In this document: positions 1 to 9,367 of the stretch, piece after piece
How positions within the stretch are numbered: the first letter of the stretch is position 1
Layout of the letters: the number at the start of each line of letters is the position of its first letter
NCBI GenBank assembly: GCA_016873095.1
Contig: VGYC01000070.1
Coordinates: 1 to 33,371, forward strand
Reading direction: 5' to 3'
From: Planctomycetota bacterium
GTDB lineage: Bacteria; Planctomycetota; Planctomycetia; Gemmatales; Gemmataceae
DNA length: 33,371 nt
The notes under the pieces: model-generated
The model's database searches: none
Seen by the model: only the letters and a program-made list of their open reading frames with translations
What the model was told of the DNA's origin: nothing
Translations under genes and position numbers: made by a program

Positions 1-78
1 CAAGTGCCGAATCAGCGCCAGCACCGCTGCGGGTGTCGCGGCGAGATCAGCTTCAGAAACAACCGGAGAAGCATCCAT
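1..78 (-). CDS. N-terminal fragment of an unidentified gene, possibly a transposase
   Basis: On the minus strand an ATG at 78 opens a frame that runs 26 codons without a stop to the left edge, beginning MDASPVVSEADLAATPAAVL. The style of this short N-terminus (a run of acidic and Ala-rich residues, then a helix of the type ALIRHL) resembles the start of IS66-type transposases, which continue into a leucine zipper, but the fragment is too short to prove it. No clear Shine-Dalgarno precedes the ATG, and no inverted repeat marking an insertion-sequence end was recognised in 79-227. It may equally be an unrelated protein or non-coding sequence. Confidence 0.3.
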   Translation of the reverse strand, partial: MDASPVVSEADLAATPAAVLALIRHL

Positions 79-214
79 GCCAGCTGCAAGGATACCCCAT
101 TCCGAGTAGAAAACGCTAGACTGACCTGTGAACGGTTACGGATTGTCTTTATCGAAATCGATCGATCGCGCATCTCTGAAAACGTCGCGTCCCGGCGATC
201 GCGGTTGTTGCCGC

Positions 215-220
215 TATAAT
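215..220 (+). promoter_or_regulatory. Perfect -10 hexamer TATAAT ahead of the Uma2 gene
   Basis: TATAAT lies at 215-220, only 7 bases before the ATG at 228. No good -35 hexamer is seen 16-18 bases upstream. If it is used, transcription would begin at or next to the start codon and give a leaderless mRNA, which would agree with the absence of a Shine-Dalgarno motif there. Confidence 0.35.
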
Positions 221-227
221 CAAGATC

Positions 228-944
228 ATGGCTACACCGACACTATTCGAGCCGGTTTCCGCTCCCGTGCCGCGGGCGCCGATTGTCATTCAGGATCAGG
301 CGACGATTCCCGGCTGGGTGGAGGATCTTGCGAGCTTTCGCCGCTGGGCGCAATCGGCCGATTTCCCCGCGCGGGGCCGCTTCTCCTTCCTCAACAGCGA
401 ACTCTGGGTGGACCTCGCCATGGAGGAGTTCTTCACGCACAACCAGGTGAAATCGGCCTATGCCTTCACGCTCCAGAGCTTGCTGCACGCCAAGCCGACC
501 GGCCGCTTTGTCCCGGACCGCATGCTGCTGACGCATCCGCAAGTGAACCTCTCCACCGAGCCCGACGCGCTGTTCTTTTTCTGGGAGACGATGCAAACGG
601 GACGCATCCGGCTGGTCGAGAAGATCGACGACGGCTTCCTGGAGCTGGAGGGCACGCCGGATATGACGCTGGAGGTTGTGAGCAAGAACTCCGTGCGCAA
701 GGATACGGTACTCCTGCGCGATCTCTACTGGAAAGCCGGCGTTGCCGAGTACTGGCTGGTGGATGCCCGCGGTGAAGTGCCGCGCTTCGACATCCTGCGG
801 CACGAGTCCGACGGCTACCACGAGACACCGGCGCATGCCGGCTGGCAGCGCTCCGCGCTTTTCCAGCATGATTTCCAGCTCGCGCGCGAACAAGATCCAC
901 TCGGGAAACGCCTATTCATTGTCAAGAGCAGGCCGGCTTGTTAA
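228..944 (+). CDS. Uma2 family (DUF820) PD-(D/E)XK nuclease-like protein
   Basis: This 238-residue protein matches the Uma2/DUF820 family, a restriction-endonuclease-fold group greatly expanded in cyanobacteria and planctomycetes, whose biological role is mostly unknown. The family signature is visible: EPDALFFF at residues 111-118, MTLEVVSKNS at 146-155 (acidic residue E149 with nearby K153), then LYWKAGVAEYWLVDAR at 166-181, the hallmark C-terminal GVAEYW motif. E111/D113 and E149 are the likely metal ligands. The length is slightly above the usual 190-220 residues because of an extended N-terminus. The ATG at 228 has no clear Shine-Dalgarno but sits just after a TATAAT. It is transcribed toward the next gene but shows no overlap with it. 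Target and partners cannot be told from the sequence. Confidence 0.88.
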   Translation: MATPTLFEPVSAPVPRAPIVIQDQATIPGWVEDLASFRRWAQSADFPARGRFSFLNSELWVDLAMEEFFTHNQVKSAYAFTLQSLLHAKPTGRFVPDRMLLTHPQVNLSTEPDALFFFWETMQTGRIRLVEKIDDGFLELEGTPDMTLEVVSKNSVRKDTVLLRDLYWKAGVAEYWLVDARGEVPRFDILRHESDGYHETPAHAGWQRSALFQHDFQLAREQDPLGKRLFIVKSRPAC

Positions 945-996
945 TCTGCCCGAGCGAGGTCGCTACGAGATCATCTCCTCTCGCTGGAGGCCTATC

Positions 997-2094
997 ATGC
1001 GCCGAGTCGCGTATCTGTTAGCAATCGTTATCACTCTGGGCGCTGGCCATCCCGGCCGCGCCGATGTACCGGAGAAGTACCGGCCCGCCGTCCGGAAGGC
1101 GCTGGCCTGGCTGGTGAAGCAGCAGAACAAGGACGGCAGCTGGTCCAGCCCCACCCAGCCAGCCGACGTCGGCGGCACGGCCATGGCCGGGCTGGCGCTG
1201 CTCATGGAGGGAAGCACCGCGACCAGGGGGCAGTATGCGGAACCGATTCGCAAGGCCATCGCCTGGATGAGCAACAACTGCCAGACCAACGGCGACGACG
1301 GGCTGATCGCTCGCAATCGCCCGGCGGAGTACATGTTCGGCCAGGCCTATGCGGTGCTGTTCCTCGCCAGCGCCCGGGCCCGCGAGGACAAGATCGACGG
1401 CACGGGCCTGGAGGCACGCCTGGCCAAGGCGCGCCAGCGCGAACTCGACGATGTGCTCAAGCGCGCCGTGCAGTTCATCGCCAGGGCGCAATCGACCACC
1501 GGCGGCTGGTTCTACGTATCGTCCAAGGAAGCGCAGGACCAGGAAGCGGCGTCGTCCTCCATTGCGCAGGTGCTGGCCTTGCGGGCTGCCCGGCTGGCGG
1601 GCATCGAACTACCGAAGGAGACACTGCCAAAGGCGTTTGCCTACCTGGAGAAGATGACGACGAAGCGCGGCGGCATCCCGCTGTCGCTGCGCGGCAGAAG
1701 CGGCGAGCGTCCCAGCTTCACCATCGCCGCCTTCGCCGCCACCTTCGGCGACGAGCGACTCAAGCTGGACCTGGCGAAGAAGTGGCTGGGGTACAGCGAG
1801 CACACGATCCTCGTGGGCCGGGAAACCTTCGCGCTGTTCCATCATGCTCTGGCGATGCATGCCCTCGGCGAGCACGGCCAAGCCAAGCTGATGGGCAAGA
1901 AGAGCGAGCAGCCAACCTGGAGCAAGCAGCGCCCGCTGATCTTCGATCACATCGTGGCCACGCAGTCGGCCGCCGGGAACTGGACGCCGCGCGACTGGAA
2001 GCCACGCGAAGTCGTGTTCGGGACTGCGATCAACCTGATCATGCTGCAGCTCGACAACGAGCATGTACCGATCTTGCGGGCAAGGAAGGAGTGA
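997..2094 (+). CDS. Secreted prenyltransferase/squalene-oxidase repeat (terpenoid-cyclase fold) protein
   Basis: The 365-residue product starts with a signal peptide (MRRVAYLLAIVITLGAGHPG, cleavage expected near residue 22) followed by alpha-alpha-toroid repeats of the prenyltransferase/squalene-oxidase family. Repeats are visible around residues 34-70 (ALAWLVKQQNKDGSWSSP, then GGTAMAGLALL) and in the middle (AVQFIARAQSTTGGWFY, then SSSIAQVLALRAARLAG). Planctomycetes carry many exported proteins of this type with no known reaction. The DXDD motif of true squalene-hopene cyclases was not seen, so a cyclase activity is unlikely. The ATG at 997 is chosen over an upstream in-frame ATG at 742 because it has CTGGAGG six bases before it and begins the signal peptide; the longer frame would lie inside the Uma2 gene. 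Confidence 0.82.
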   Translation: MRRVAYLLAIVITLGAGHPGRADVPEKYRPAVRKALAWLVKQQNKDGSWSSPTQPADVGGTAMAGLALLMEGSTATRGQYAEPIRKAIAWMSNNCQTNGDDGLIARNRPAEYMFGQAYAVLFLASARAREDKIDGTGLEARLAKARQRELDDVLKRAVQFIARAQSTTGGWFYVSSKEAQDQEAASSSIAQVLALRAARLAGIELPKETLPKAFAYLEKMTTKRGGIPLSLRGRSGERPSFTIAAFAATFGDERLKLDLAKKWLGYSEHTILVGRETFALFHHALAMHALGEHGQAKLMGKKSEQPTWSKQRPLIFDHIVATQSAAGNWTPRDWKPREVVFGTAINLIMLQLDNEHVPILRARKE

Positions 2095-2201
2095 TGCGGC
2101 GCGGCATCGACGGCGCGGATGGCGCAGGTTGCGTCACGGCGCGAGGTGTGTTAGCTTGACAGGGTAATGGCAATGGAAATCGACTTCAACCCGATAGGCG
2201 C

Positions 2202-2489
2202 ATGGCTGGTCAGCTAATCCCGCTTCCGGAACACGCGCCGCCGCCGCCGGACGGCCTCAGCCGGGAACAACTCGTGGCGCTCTGGTGCGAGCTGTACAAC
2301 GCCGGCGAGAAGCTGCTACTGGCGGGCCTGCGCCGCGAGATCGGCCCCGATGGCGATCTGCAGGCGGCGTACCGCGACTGGCTCCGCCGCTATTACGATG
2401 ACCACGACGTCGTGCTCATCCGCTGGGCCAACAAGATGAACGAGCTGCGAGTGCAAAATGGCGGCGGAAGTCGTCCTCAAGACGCTTGA
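2202..2489 (+). CDS. Small uncharacterised protein overlapping a nucleotidyltransferase gene
   Basis: This encodes 95 residues of unrecognised family. The N-terminus has a proline run (PEHAPPPPDGLSREQLVALW) followed by a predicted helical, charged region with many Arg and Asp residues (YRDWLRRYYDDHDVVLIRW). No membrane segment or signal peptide is present. Its 3' end overlaps the next gene by 32 bases in another frame, which suggests translational coupling. The arrangement of a small upstream protein overlapping an AbiEii-like nucleotidyltransferase is reminiscent of toxin-antitoxin pairs, so it might be an antitoxin or adaptor; this is inference only. The ATG at 2202 lacks a strong Shine-Dalgarno (GATAGG lies close by). 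Confidence 0.6.
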   Translation: MAGQLIPLPEHAPPPPDGLSREQLVALWCELYNAGEKLLLAGLRREIGPDGDLQAAYRDWLRRYYDDHDVVLIRWANKMNELRVQNGGGSRPQDA

Positions 2490-3063
2490 GCATGTCTGGA
2501 ACGTGCTGTCGCAGCTGCCCGTGCGCAAGGCACTCATGGGCGGGTTGGCGGTAGCATTCTGGAAACATCTGCGCTTGACCCAGGATGTGGACATTCTCAT
2601 CGCCGTGGATGACAGTGCGCTCGCTGATCTGGTCGCCAGGTTGCAAGCAGCAGACATGCGCGGCAAGAGAAGCTCTCCCGTGCTGCACTTCGGGCCGCAG
2701 AAGATCATTCAAGTTCTCTATCAGCCCCCTGGCTCGTTCCTGGACATCCAGGTGGATCTGTTAGTGGCTCCGGACGACTATGCCCGCAATGCCCTGACAC
2801 GCGCGCAGCCTGCCGTGTTGCCCGGTGTCGCGGAACCAATCGACGTGCTAACGTGCGAGGATCTGGTGATCCACAAACTGATCGCGGGGCGCATCCTCGA
2901 TCAAGCGGATGCTGCCGCTCTGCTGCGGATCAACAGCAAGGACCTTGATTTTGCCTACTTGAAGGACTGGATTGACAGGCTCGGACTGCGCAAGGAATGG
3001 GAGGACGTTGTCGGCGAAGCCTTTCCAAGCGAAAGACCGCCGGCAACTCAGTGGGGTGGATAA
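2458..3063 (+). CDS. AbiEii/DUF6036-like nucleotidyltransferase
   Basis: The 201-residue protein has the DNA polymerase beta-type nucleotidyltransferase signature: MGGLAVAFW at residues 27-35, then RLTQDVDILI at 39-48, where D43 and D45 are the predicted metal-binding aspartates, and a third acidic strand FLDIQVDLLV further on. The C-terminal half carries TCEDLVIHKLIAGRILDQAD, similar to the segment in AbiEii/AbiGii-like and DUF6036 proteins. Relatives act as type IV toxins that modify tRNA, or as antitoxins or resistance enzymes; which applies here cannot be read from the sequence. The length is shorter than AbiEii itself (about 300 residues). The start at 2458 lies inside the preceding small gene and has no strong ribosome-binding site, again suggesting coupling. 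It converges on the DUF1501 gene. Confidence 0.75.
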   Translation: MAAEVVLKTLEHVWNVLSQLPVRKALMGGLAVAFWKHLRLTQDVDILIAVDDSALADLVARLQAADMRGKRSSPVLHFGPQKIIQVLYQPPGSFLDIQVDLLVAPDDYARNALTRAQPAVLPGVAEPIDVLTCEDLVIHKLIAGRILDQADAAALLRINSKDLDFAYLKDWIDRLGLRKEWEDVVGEAFPSERPPATQWGG

Positions 3064-3084
3064 CTCGCAGGTCTCACTGGCTCG

Positions 3085-3127
3085 GAAAAAGAAATAGCCG
3101 CAGCGGAGCTTGCGGGTTCCGCTGCGG
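3085..3127 (-). terminator. Rho-independent terminator of the DUF1501 gene
   Basis: CCGCAGCGGA (3098-3107) and TCCGCTGCGG (3118-3127) form a perfect 10-bp stem with a 10-base loop. On the minus strand the stem is followed by a T-rich run (complement of GAAAAAGAAAT, 3085-3095). It lies 28 bases past the stop codon of the minus-strand gene ending at 3155. On the plus strand no T run follows. Confidence 0.8.
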
Positions 3128-3154
3128 CCAGTTGTTGCTCGCGTTGGTGGATGG

Positions 3155-4483
3155 TCACACCAATTCCGCGATCGGCCTCGCGCCGTCGGGCAGCAGGAAT
3201 TGCGGCCGGCCGGACTGGTCGATGTATTGCTGCTGGCGGTCGATGCCCAGGACGTGGAAGATGGTGGCCATCAGGTCGCGCGGGTAGATGGGCGTGGTGC
3301 GCGGCACCTCGGCCTTCGAGTTCGAGTCGCCGACGACCTGGCCCATGCGCAGGCCGCCGCCCGCGAGGGCGAGGGTGCACAGCGGGCCCCAGTGATCGCG
3401 GCCGGCGTCGCCGTTGATGCGCGGCGTGCGCCCGAACTCGCCCGTGATCACCAGCAGGATCTTCTCGGACAGGCCGCGCTGCTCCAGGTCGTCGAGGAAC
3501 ACGGAGATGGCCTGGTCCATGGGCGGGCAGGCTTGCCGCAGTTGCGGTTCCATGCGGTTGTGCATGTCCCAGCCTTGGTTGGAGTTGGCGTAGTGCAGCG
3601 TGACGAAGCCGCAGCCCGCCTCGCACAGACGGCGCGCGAGCAGCAGGTTGTCGCCCAGGCCGGCCGTGCCGTTGTGGTACATGTCGCGAACGCGCGGGTC
3701 TTCGCGGGTTACGTCGAACGCCTCGGTCGCCCGGCCCAGCAGCAGCTGCACCGCTTGCTGATCGAAAGCATCCAGGCCGGCCATCAGGCCGGAGCGATCG
3801 ACGCGGCGGTTCATGGTGTCGAACTGCCGCAGCAGGCCGCGGCGATCGGCAAGCTGGTCGCGGCGCATGCTCAGGTTGAGGTTGCTCCGTGCCTGTCCGC
3901 CGACGTCGAACGGCGCGTACGCCGAGCCGAGCCAGTTCGGGCCGTCGGCGTAAAGCCCGGCCAGGCGGACGTAGGTGGGAATACCGCTATCCGGATGATT
4001 GCTGCCGCGCACGCGTGCGGTGATCGAGCCAAGCGATGGCTTGATCGGCTGGGCGCCGGCATCGGCGGGCGGGTGATCGACGCCGGTCATGACGAAGTGC
4101 GTGCCGCCGGTGTGCCCCGAGTTACCGTGCGTGAACGACCGGACGAAAGCCATCTGGCGGGCGCGGCGGGCCATGCGCGGGAACAGGCCGCCGATCTGCA
4201 CGCCCGGGATGCTGGTCTGCGCCGCGCCGACCATGCTGCGATACTCGGCGGGAGCGCTCATCTTGGGGTCGAAGGTCTCGATGTGAGTCGCACCGCCGCC
4301 CAGCCAGAGCCAGACGACCGAGGTATCCGGCAACGAGCGTCCGGTGGACGCCGCCGCGCTGCGCATCTGCAGCAGGTTCGACAACCCGAACCCGCCCAGG
4401 CCGAGTGTCCCGACCTTGAGAAACTCGCGGCGGCTGGCGCCGTCGCAGTTGCGTCCGCTACGGTTTCCCCACAGATTCAACAT
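3155..4483 (-). CDS. DUF1501 domain-containing protein, Tat-exported
   Basis: The 442-residue product belongs to DUF1501, an alkaline-phosphatase-superfamily group abundant in planctomycetes, usually exported and of unknown reaction. It begins with a Tat-type signal (SRREFLKVG near residues 17-25, then a Gly/Leu-rich stretch), followed by SVVWLWLGGGATHIETFDPK, the typical first motif, and later GEFGRTPRI and GRDHWGP, which resemble metal-ligand motifs of the superfamily. ATG 4483 is preferred over 4528: a GGGGGG ribosome-binding stretch sits about six bases upstream, and the resulting N-terminus aligns with that of the second DUF1501 protein (MLNLWGN against MFNIGRT, both followed by an NC pair and then SRR). 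No DUF1549/DUF1553 cytochrome-like partner gene is adjacent, unlike many planctomycete DUF1501 loci. Confidence 0.92.
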   Translation of the reverse strand: MLNLWGNRSGRNCDGASRREFLKVGTLGLGGFGLSNLLQMRSAAASTGRSLPDTSVVWLWLGGGATHIETFDPKMSAPAEYRSMVGAAQTSIPGVQIGGLFPRMARRARQMAFVRSFTHGNSGHTGGTHFVMTGVDHPPADAGAQPIKPSLGSITARVRGSNHPDSGIPTYVRLAGLYADGPNWLGSAYAPFDVGGQARSNLNLSMRRDQLADRRGLLRQFDTMNRRVDRSGLMAGLDAFDQQAVQLLLGRATEAFDVTREDPRVRDMYHNGTAGLGDNLLLARRLCEAGCGFVTLHYANSNQGWDMHNRMEPQLRQACPPMDQAISVFLDDLEQRGLSEKILLVITGEFGRTPRINGDAGRDHWGPLCTLALAGGGLRMGQVVGDSNSKAEVPRTTPIYPRDLMATIFHVLGIDRQQQYIDQSGRPQFLLPDGARPIAELV

Positions 4484-4770
4484 GGCAATCCCCCCTTCTG
4501 GCAAGCAAGCGTTGGTATGAGACGGCACTCGTGAAAGCGCCGGCAGGTTTGGCGGGCCAACAATTCAAGTGTATGGTATGCATTCTGTCGAGGCGCTGTC
4601 AATCACGAAAACTCCGGTCGGCATGGGTCATTACGCGGAACCGCTGCCAGTCCATCGCCGGTCCCCGAGGCATGGCTAACATAACCAGTACGCCGGGCGC
4701 GAGGCAGCTTTACCTTGATGGCCTGGCGGTAATACAGAACTTCACGCCATCCATCACAAGGGAGCTTGCC

Positions 4771-5718
4771 GTGCAACGTCTCATGTTCCTCCTGCTGCCT
4801 TGCATTTCGCTTGTCACGGCCATTGTCACCGCCGGGCTCAGCCTCGGCGACGACATCGTATCCAGAGGCGCCGCGCTCGAAAAGCTGTGGGGCGAGGGCG
4901 AATTCACCGAAGGGCCGGCCCACGGGCCCGACGGCTGCATCTATTTCAGCGACATCGGCAACCGCGTCATGAAGTACGACCCGGCCACCGGCAAGACCAC
5001 GGACTTTCGCAAACCCAGCGGCCGGGCCAACGGGCTCGACTTCGATCCTCAGGGCCGGCTCGTCGCTGCCGAGGGCGCCAACACCGGCGGCAACCGCCGC
5101 GTCACCGTCACCGAGAGGGACGGCGCCATCAAAGTCCTGGCCGATCGCTGGCAAGGCAAGCGCTTCAACAGTCCCAACGACCTGACCATCGACACCAAGG
5201 GCCGCGTGTACTTCACCGACCCGCGCTACGTCGGCAACGAGCCGCGCGAGATTGACGTCGAGGGCGTCTATCGCATCGACACCGACGGCACGCTGACACG
5301 GATCATCAGCGACGTTCCCAAGCCCAACGGCATCATCCTGTCTCCCGACATGAAGAAGATCTACCTGGCTGAGAGCGACCCGAAAGGCAAGCGCCGCCTG
5401 CTGGCTTATGCATTGAAGTCGGATGGAACCGTCGCCGATAAGAGGATCCTCCACGACTTCGGCAAGGACCGCGGCATCGACGGCATGTGCATCGACGTGA
5501 AGGGCAACATCTACGGCGCCGCCGGCCAGGGCAAGACCGGCGGCGTCTACGTATTTGACCCGGACGGCAAGAAACTCGCTTTCATCCCGGTTCCCGAGGC
5601 GCCCAGCAACTGCGTCTTCGGCGGCAAGGAACGCAAGACCCTGTACGTGACCGCAGGAAGGTCGCTCTATCGGATCACGCTGGGCGTGGAGGGCTTCGCG
5701 GTCTTCTGGCCGAAGTGA
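4771..5718 (+). CDS. Secreted SMP-30/gluconolactonase-family hydrolase
   Basis: This 315-residue beta-propeller protein belongs to the SMP-30/gluconolactonase/LRE family, which hydrolyses sugar lactones using a divalent metal. The three expected metal ligands are visible: E47 in FTEGPAHGPDG, N186 in KPNGIILSPD and D237 in GIDGMCIDVKGN; N136 in SPNDLTID is the conserved substrate-side residue. A hydrophobic signal segment (residues 4-23) indicates export to the periplasm or paryphoplasm. GTG at 4771 is chosen because AAGGGAG lies about seven bases before it and the upstream extension (from 4531) looks non-coding; ATG 4783 is an alternative. It is divergent from the DUF1501 gene, with a 287-base gap (4484-4770) in which no promoter was recognised. 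The true lactone substrate is unknown. Confidence 0.88.
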   Translation: MQRLMFLLLPCISLVTAIVTAGLSLGDDIVSRGAALEKLWGEGEFTEGPAHGPDGCIYFSDIGNRVMKYDPATGKTTDFRKPSGRANGLDFDPQGRLVAAEGANTGGNRRVTVTERDGAIKVLADRWQGKRFNSPNDLTIDTKGRVYFTDPRYVGNEPREIDVEGVYRIDTDGTLTRIISDVPKPNGIILSPDMKKIYLAESDPKGKRRLLAYALKSDGTVADKRILHDFGKDRGIDGMCIDVKGNIYGAAGQGKTGGVYVFDPDGKKLAFIPVPEAPSNCVFGGKERKTLYVTAGRSLYRITLGVEGFAVFWPK

Positions 5719-5872
5719 TGATTCACTCGACTCAGAAATGCATTGCGTTGCCACCCCCCTCTCCGCACCCCGGCAACGAATCCATCATTGGGCCGCATTC
5801 GCTGCAGAGTTTCGGCCAAAAGCTCCGGGCGCAAATAGAAAACCTCTGGTTGACGATCCGGGGAGGTGCGGA

Positions 5873-6802
5873 ATGAACTTTGCCGAGCAGCCGCCCTCGA
5901 CACAGTGGACGGCCTTGAAGTATCGGGGGGCAAGATTTGCCGAGGTCTGGCTCAAACCAGGGGGCGATTGTCTCGCCCTGACGATTCGCATTCCGCAGGA
6001 TGGTTTTCAGCTTCCCGACATGGGCCGGCAGTTGACGATCGAAAACCTTCTCAAGGCGGTCGCCATAGAGCCTGCGGAGGTGGACTCATGGATCCACGGA
6101 GACGTCAGTCATTCCGGTCTGGACAGCGCCCATCCTGAGTTCAGGAATCCGCTCATGCCGCCTTCATCGGCTATTCCCTATCTGGAAATCCACGTCCGCC
6201 TGAAGCCGGCCCAGTCTGTCGGCGGCGCTGGCGGCGCGGAAAGCGACGTTCCGGAAGCAATGTGGCAAGCACTCGAAGTCCGCTGGAAGGCGATCCAGAC
6301 CCTGGAAGCGAGTCTGGACACCCTGCGCATCAGCATGGAAGGCCTCATGGCAGAAATGGAAGCCTCCTTGAAGCGCGCATTGACCACCGAAGAAAAACTC
6401 CATGCCCGGCGTGCCGACCTGGCGGAATGGAGCAAGGCAAAAACTCGAGTTCATCATGCCTTGCCCCGAGTGAGAGAGGCCATCCATCGCTCCATCTGGG
6501 CCATGGGCACACACGAAAGGAAGCACCTTGAAGAAGTTTACAAGAACCAGATCAAGCCCCGTCTCCCGTTTCCTCGGATGGACAAGGTGATGGAACTGCT
6601 GGAAAACCTGCAGAAAGACCGGCAAGTGCTGTTCGCACACGGAACGACGGTCTATCACGAGTGCAAAAGTACCTCGGCAAGCGCCCAGGGGACCCTGCGG
6701 ACACTGCAGAATGGCGCCGCTGCGAATGCCAAAAAAAAGAGCGGATCGGGTGCACAGAGCAAGTTCTTCAAGAACGTCCGACGCTGGTCCGGAGCGGAAT
6801 GA
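5873..6802 (+). CDS. Uncharacterised protein upstream of the N-ATPase operon
   Basis: This 309-residue protein matches no family I recognise. The N-terminal 110 residues are mixed alpha/beta in style (YRGARFAEVWLKPGGDCLAL), then a Gly/Ala linker (SVGGAGGAE) leads into a long, charged helical region, probably coiled coil, around residues 120-190 (ALEVRWKAIQTLEASLDTL). The C-terminus is basic and Ser/Gly/Lys-rich. No signal peptide or membrane span is visible. ATG 5873 has GGGAGG six bases upstream, better than the longer frame from 5738. It precedes atpD by 158 bases on the same strand. The gap 6803-6960 shows no clear terminator, so it could share a transcript with the ATPase genes, but no functional link is proven. 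Confidence 0.7.
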   Translation: MNFAEQPPSTQWTALKYRGARFAEVWLKPGGDCLALTIRIPQDGFQLPDMGRQLTIENLLKAVAIEPAEVDSWIHGDVSHSGLDSAHPEFRNPLMPPSSAIPYLEIHVRLKPAQSVGGAGGAESDVPEAMWQALEVRWKAIQTLEASLDTLRISMEGLMAEMEASLKRALTTEEKLHARRADLAEWSKAKTRVHHALPRVREAIHRSIWAMGTHERKHLEEVYKNQIKPRLPFPRMDKVMELLENLQKDRQVLFAHGTTVYHECKSTSASAQGTLRTLQNGAAANAKKKSGSGAQSKFFKNVRRWSGAE

Positions 6803-6831
6803 CGTGCCAGGCGCCGACGCCAAGAAGATAA

Positions 6832-8724
<1,893 letters not shown>

Positions 8725-8732
<8 letters not shown>

Positions 8733-9069
8733 GACTCCGGACAGCGAGCAAGAAGTCGTCAAGCCACGCGAGCTCAGCGAGGAAGTTGGGGCCAAGGAAG
8801 CACGCAAGATCCGAGCACGCCGCGACATGGATCGGACGATCTGGTTCGGGCTGGGAATGTTTGGGCTGGTCGGCTGGTCCGTGGCCATTCCGACCCTGAT
8901 CGGCGTGGGTCTTGGCATCTGGCTCGATCTGACCTTGCCAGGCCGTTTTTCCTGGACGCTGGCCCTGCTCCTGGCAGGTGCCGCACTGGGCGCCATGAAT
9001 GCGTGGTACTGGGTGAGCCAGGAGCAGCAGGCGATGGACCGGGAGAGGGAGCAGCAACAGCATGAGTGA
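8725..9069 (+). CDS. atpQ: N-type ATPase AtpQ (AtpI-like membrane protein)
   Basis: This 114-residue protein occupies the AtpQ slot between atpC and atpR. A charged N-terminal region of about 35 residues (EARKIRARRDMDRTIWFG) leads into two membrane spans (GLGMFGLVGWSVAIPTLIGV, then a GIWLDL turn, then WTLALLLAGAALGAMNAWYW), the layout of AtpI-family proteins, which are thought to help c-ring assembly and Mg2+ or ion handling. ATG 8725 is chosen because it directly precedes the recognisable sequence and overlaps atpC by 8 bases; a longer in-frame start at 8608 would lie deep in atpC. The Gln/Glu-rich tail overlaps atpR by 8 bases. Confidence 0.88.
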
Positions 9070-9367
9070 AGGGCTCCCATTGATCCTGGCCGGCGTTGCT
9101 GGACTGCTGCTGGGATTGTTCTATTTCGGCGGCCTCTGGCTGACGATCCGCTGGCTGCCAGCGACACGCTGCCCAGCGCTGCTCACACTGGGGAGTCTTG
9201 TCGGCCGCATGGCTGTGACCCTGGCAGGCTTTTACGCGATCATGGCCGGCCGCTGGGAACGATTGCTGGCGTGCCTTGCCGGCTTCGTCTTGATGCGCTT
9301 TGTGGTTCTGGCGTGCTTGCGTCCCGAAGACGCTCCACCTCTACCGCCTCAACAGGGGCAGGAATGA
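9062..9367 (+). CDS. atpR: N-type ATPase AtpR membrane protein
   Basis: The 101-residue hydrophobic protein fits AtpR, a subunit found only with N-ATPases. Three membrane segments are visible: residues 5-29 (ending FYFGGLWLTIRW), 40-61 and 68-86. Arg residues fall within or next to the spans (R30, R49, R79). In the family, intramembrane arginines have been proposed to contact the carboxylates of the c-ring during assembly; here that is inference from position. The start overlaps atpQ by 8 bases and the stop overlaps the atpB start as ATGA, so the gene is tightly coupled. Confidence 0.88.
   Translation: MSEGLPLILAGVAGLLLGLFYFGGLWLTIRWLPATRCPALLTLGSLVGRMAVTLAGFYAIMAGRWERLLACLAGFVLMRFVVLACLRPEDAPPLPPQQGQE

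Noticed and set aside
196-203. GCGATCGC palindrome (HIP1-like)
   Set aside because: A single copy of an 8-base palindrome is expected by chance in GC-rich DNA; no enrichment is seen.
4-219. A 71-codon plus-strand frame at the left edge
   Set aside because: There is no ribosome-binding site and the composition (Arg/Cys-rich) is that of a shadow; the minus strand gives a more protein-like fragment.
1-227. Insertion sequence at the left edge
   Set aside because: Only 26 codons of a possible transposase are present and no terminal inverted repeat or target duplication was found, so no mobile element is called.
3110-4534. A 474-codon plus-strand frame opposite the DUF1501 gene
   Set aside because: The minus strand carries clear DUF1501 motifs; the plus frame is a His/Arg/Val-rich shadow.
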